Below are positions 62,952-64,000 of a stretch of 64,000 nucleotides of DNA, piece after piece. Origin of the DNA: Aurantiacibacter odishensis (GTDB taxonomy: Bacteria; Pseudomonadota; Alphaproteobacteria; Sphingomonadales; Sphingomonadaceae). The stretch covers positions 225,766 through 289,765 of the forward strand of contig NZ_QYOS01000021.1 of the NCBI RefSeq assembly GCF_003605195.1, read 5' to 3'. The notes beneath the pieces were generated by a model. The model worked only from the letters and a program-made list of their open reading frames with translations. It was not told where the DNA came from and did not search any database. Made by a program: the position numbers and the translations under genes. Positions within the stretch are counted from its first letter, which is position 1. Every line of letters begins with the position of its first letter.

Positions 62952-63044
62952 GCTGTCGAACATCGACATGGAATGGTGCGCTGCAACGGTTCCCGCGCCC
63001 AATGGCACAAGCATGGCCGCCGCAGCAGCCAGAGCGATACGCAT
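62901..63044 (-). pseudogene. 5' fragment of a DUF6152-family gene
   Basis: The 47-codon frame encodes a signal peptide and AAHHSMSMFDSSREVSVSGT, the typical DUF6152 beginning, then GIVPSLL and a stop. The complete family member at 44144 continues for a further 100 residues. Homology ends where the MetE-like fragment starts on the other strand, near 62924/62925. Confidence 0.72.
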
Positions 63045-63127
63045 AGTCCTTCTCCCAAACAGTATTCTCTGTCTGGAAGGGATCATGCCACCACATGGGC
63101 CGCAGGTCACGGCCCTTTGCGAGGGCC

Positions 63128-64000
63128 CTATTTCAGCGTCTGGATGATGGAAGAGAAGTCGCGCCCGCCGTTGCCGTCTGCATCGAACTCTTCGTAAAGC
63201 TCGCTCGCACGGCGGCCCATTTTCGTGTCGACACCGGCGGTTTCCGCCGCAGCCATGGCCAGCTTCAGGTCCTTCAACATCAGGCCCGTCGCAAAGCCGC
63301 CCTGGTAATCGTTGTCGGCAGGCGACTTCGGCCCTACTCCCGGAACCGGGCAATAGCTCGTCATGGACCAGCACTGGCCGGAGGAGACGCTGGAAATGTC
63401 GTAGAAGGTCTGTGGGTCCAGCCCCAGCTTCTGCGCCATGGCAAAGGCCTCGCAGGTGCCGATCATTTGCACGGCCAGCAGCATGTTGTTGCAGATCTTG
63501 GCGGCCTGTCCGTTGCCGGCCTGTCCGGCGTGAATCACCGCCTTGCCCATGCCTTCCAGCACCGGCTTCGCCTTGGCGAAAGCTTCATTGCTGCCGCCAA
63601 CCATGAAGGTGAGCGTGCCCGCCTCTGCCGCCGCGATCCCGCCGGAAACCGGCGCATCGACCATGGCATAACCCGCGGCCTCCGCAGCCTCAGCCACTTC
63701 GCGCGCGGTGGCGACGTCTATGGTGGAGCAATCGAGGAACACCGCGCCCTGCGGCGCCTTGCCGATCACGTCGCTGGTGTAGACCGATTTCACGATCTCG
63801 CCGTTCGGCAGCATGGAAACAACCGCGTCCACGCCCTCGCAGGCTTCGGACGCGGAGGTGAAGGTCTCGCAGCCATGCTCTTTCGCGGCGGCCAGCGCCT
63901 GTTCGCTGAGGTCGAAGGCACGAACGTCGTGCCCCGCCTTCACGAGGTTCGCGGCCATGCCGCCGCCCATGTTGCCAAGGCCAATGAATGCGATTTTCAT
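63128..64000 (-). CDS. mmsB: 3-hydroxyisobutyrate dehydrogenase
   Basis: The 290-residue enzyme oxidises 3-hydroxyisobutyrate to methylmalonate semialdehyde in valine breakdown. Features: Rossmann IAFIGLGNMGGGMAANL, catalytic-loop DAPVSGG and the Lys-containing GNGQAAKICNN. C-terminal MKDLKLAM-like helix is present (LMLKDLKLAM). The ATG is the last base of the window, so its promoter is outside. It follows the DUF6152 fragment region by about 80 nt. Confidence 0.9.
   Translation of the reverse strand: MKIAFIGLGNMGGGMAANLVKAGHDVRAFDLSEQALAAAKEHGCETFTSASEACEGVDAVVSMLPNGEIVKSVYTSDVIGKAPQGAVFLDCSTIDVATAREVAEAAEAAGYAMVDAPVSGGIAAAEAGTLTFMVGGSNEAFAKAKPVLEGMGKAVIHAGQAGNGQAAKICNNMLLAVQMIGTCEAFAMAQKLGLDPQTFYDISSVSSGQCWSMTSYCPVPGVGPKSPADNDYQGGFATGLMLKDLKLAMAAAETAGVDTKMGRRASELYEEFDADGNGGRDFSSIIQTLK

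Noticed and set aside
62900..63050. Insertion sequence at the MetE/DUF6152 junction
   Set aside because: No transposase, terminal repeats or target duplication seen; simple deletion explains it.

Overview
The window reads as a chromosomal segment of a GC-rich alphaproteobacterium, most likely Sphingomonadales and probably family Erythrobacteraceae. Supporting signs are the conserved lptD-surA-pdxA-rsmA order, a circularly permuted two-piece tmRNA whose tag reads ANDNEALAIAA, a LOV-HTH photoreceptor that closely resembles Erythrobacter litoralis EL222, a LigE-like glutathione transferase, and many TonB/PQQ/secreted-protein genes. Assignments are by reading and memory of families; no search was run.

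Region 1 (1-20.4 kb) is mostly housekeeping. In order: holC with a tiny DUF2256 gene, pepA, lptD-surA-pdxA-rsmA, a PilZ protein, an arginine succinyltransferase block (M20 hydrolase-astA-astB), two small membrane proteins, ssrA (tmRNA), tandem mscL genes, a LemA/TPM-domain operon with a Nudix hydrolase and a PanE-like reductase, then a LigE-like GST coupled to a D-2-hydroxyacid dehydrogenase and a glycerate-kinase-like protein.

Region 2 (20.5-44.6 kb) is the accessory core. It holds five PQQ-type beta-propeller dehydrogenases, one with a C-terminal and one with an N-terminal cytochrome c domain. Around them are stand-alone cytochromes c, an FAD monooxygenase, a secreted VOC protein, a HupE-like protein with a membrane-anchored partner, four tandem paralogous secreted proteins in an A-B-A'-B' order, a carboxylesterase, two His-containing small membrane proteins (DUF6644-like), another secreted protein and a DUF6152 protein. 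Stop and start codons overlap at most junctions, so the genes form long operons. The layout suggests a periplasmic oxidation system of unknown substrate that feeds electrons to the respiratory chain. No PQQ biosynthesis genes are present here.

Region 3 (44.7-48.4 kb) is regulatory: an 87-103 nt inverted-repeat structure, the EL222-like LOV-HTH gene with a perfect 24-bp palindrome just upstream, and a two-component system translationally coupled to a small secreted protein. Single copies of the palindrome half-site (TTGACTTTGYC) occur upstream of the GST, the first PQQ dehydrogenase and the DUF6152 gene. This hints at a common, possibly light-linked, regulon.

Region 4 (48.5-54.8 kb) holds a TPR plus beta-barrel protein resembling Slam (DUF560, type XI secretion) upstream of a 1641-residue secreted protein with a FecR-like domain, about 77-residue tandem repeats and three TbpB-like modules. 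This is a strong candidate for a secretion-system/giant-cargo pair.

Region 5 (54.9-64 kb) is a second catabolic neighbourhood: MFS transporter, alpha/beta hydrolase, TonB receptor, divergent TetR regulator with an inverted repeat, citryl-CoA lyase-like protein, CaiB/BaiF CoA transferase, VOC protein, a deletion scar where a MetE-like fragment abuts a DUF6152 fragment, and 3-hydroxyisobutyrate dehydrogenase.
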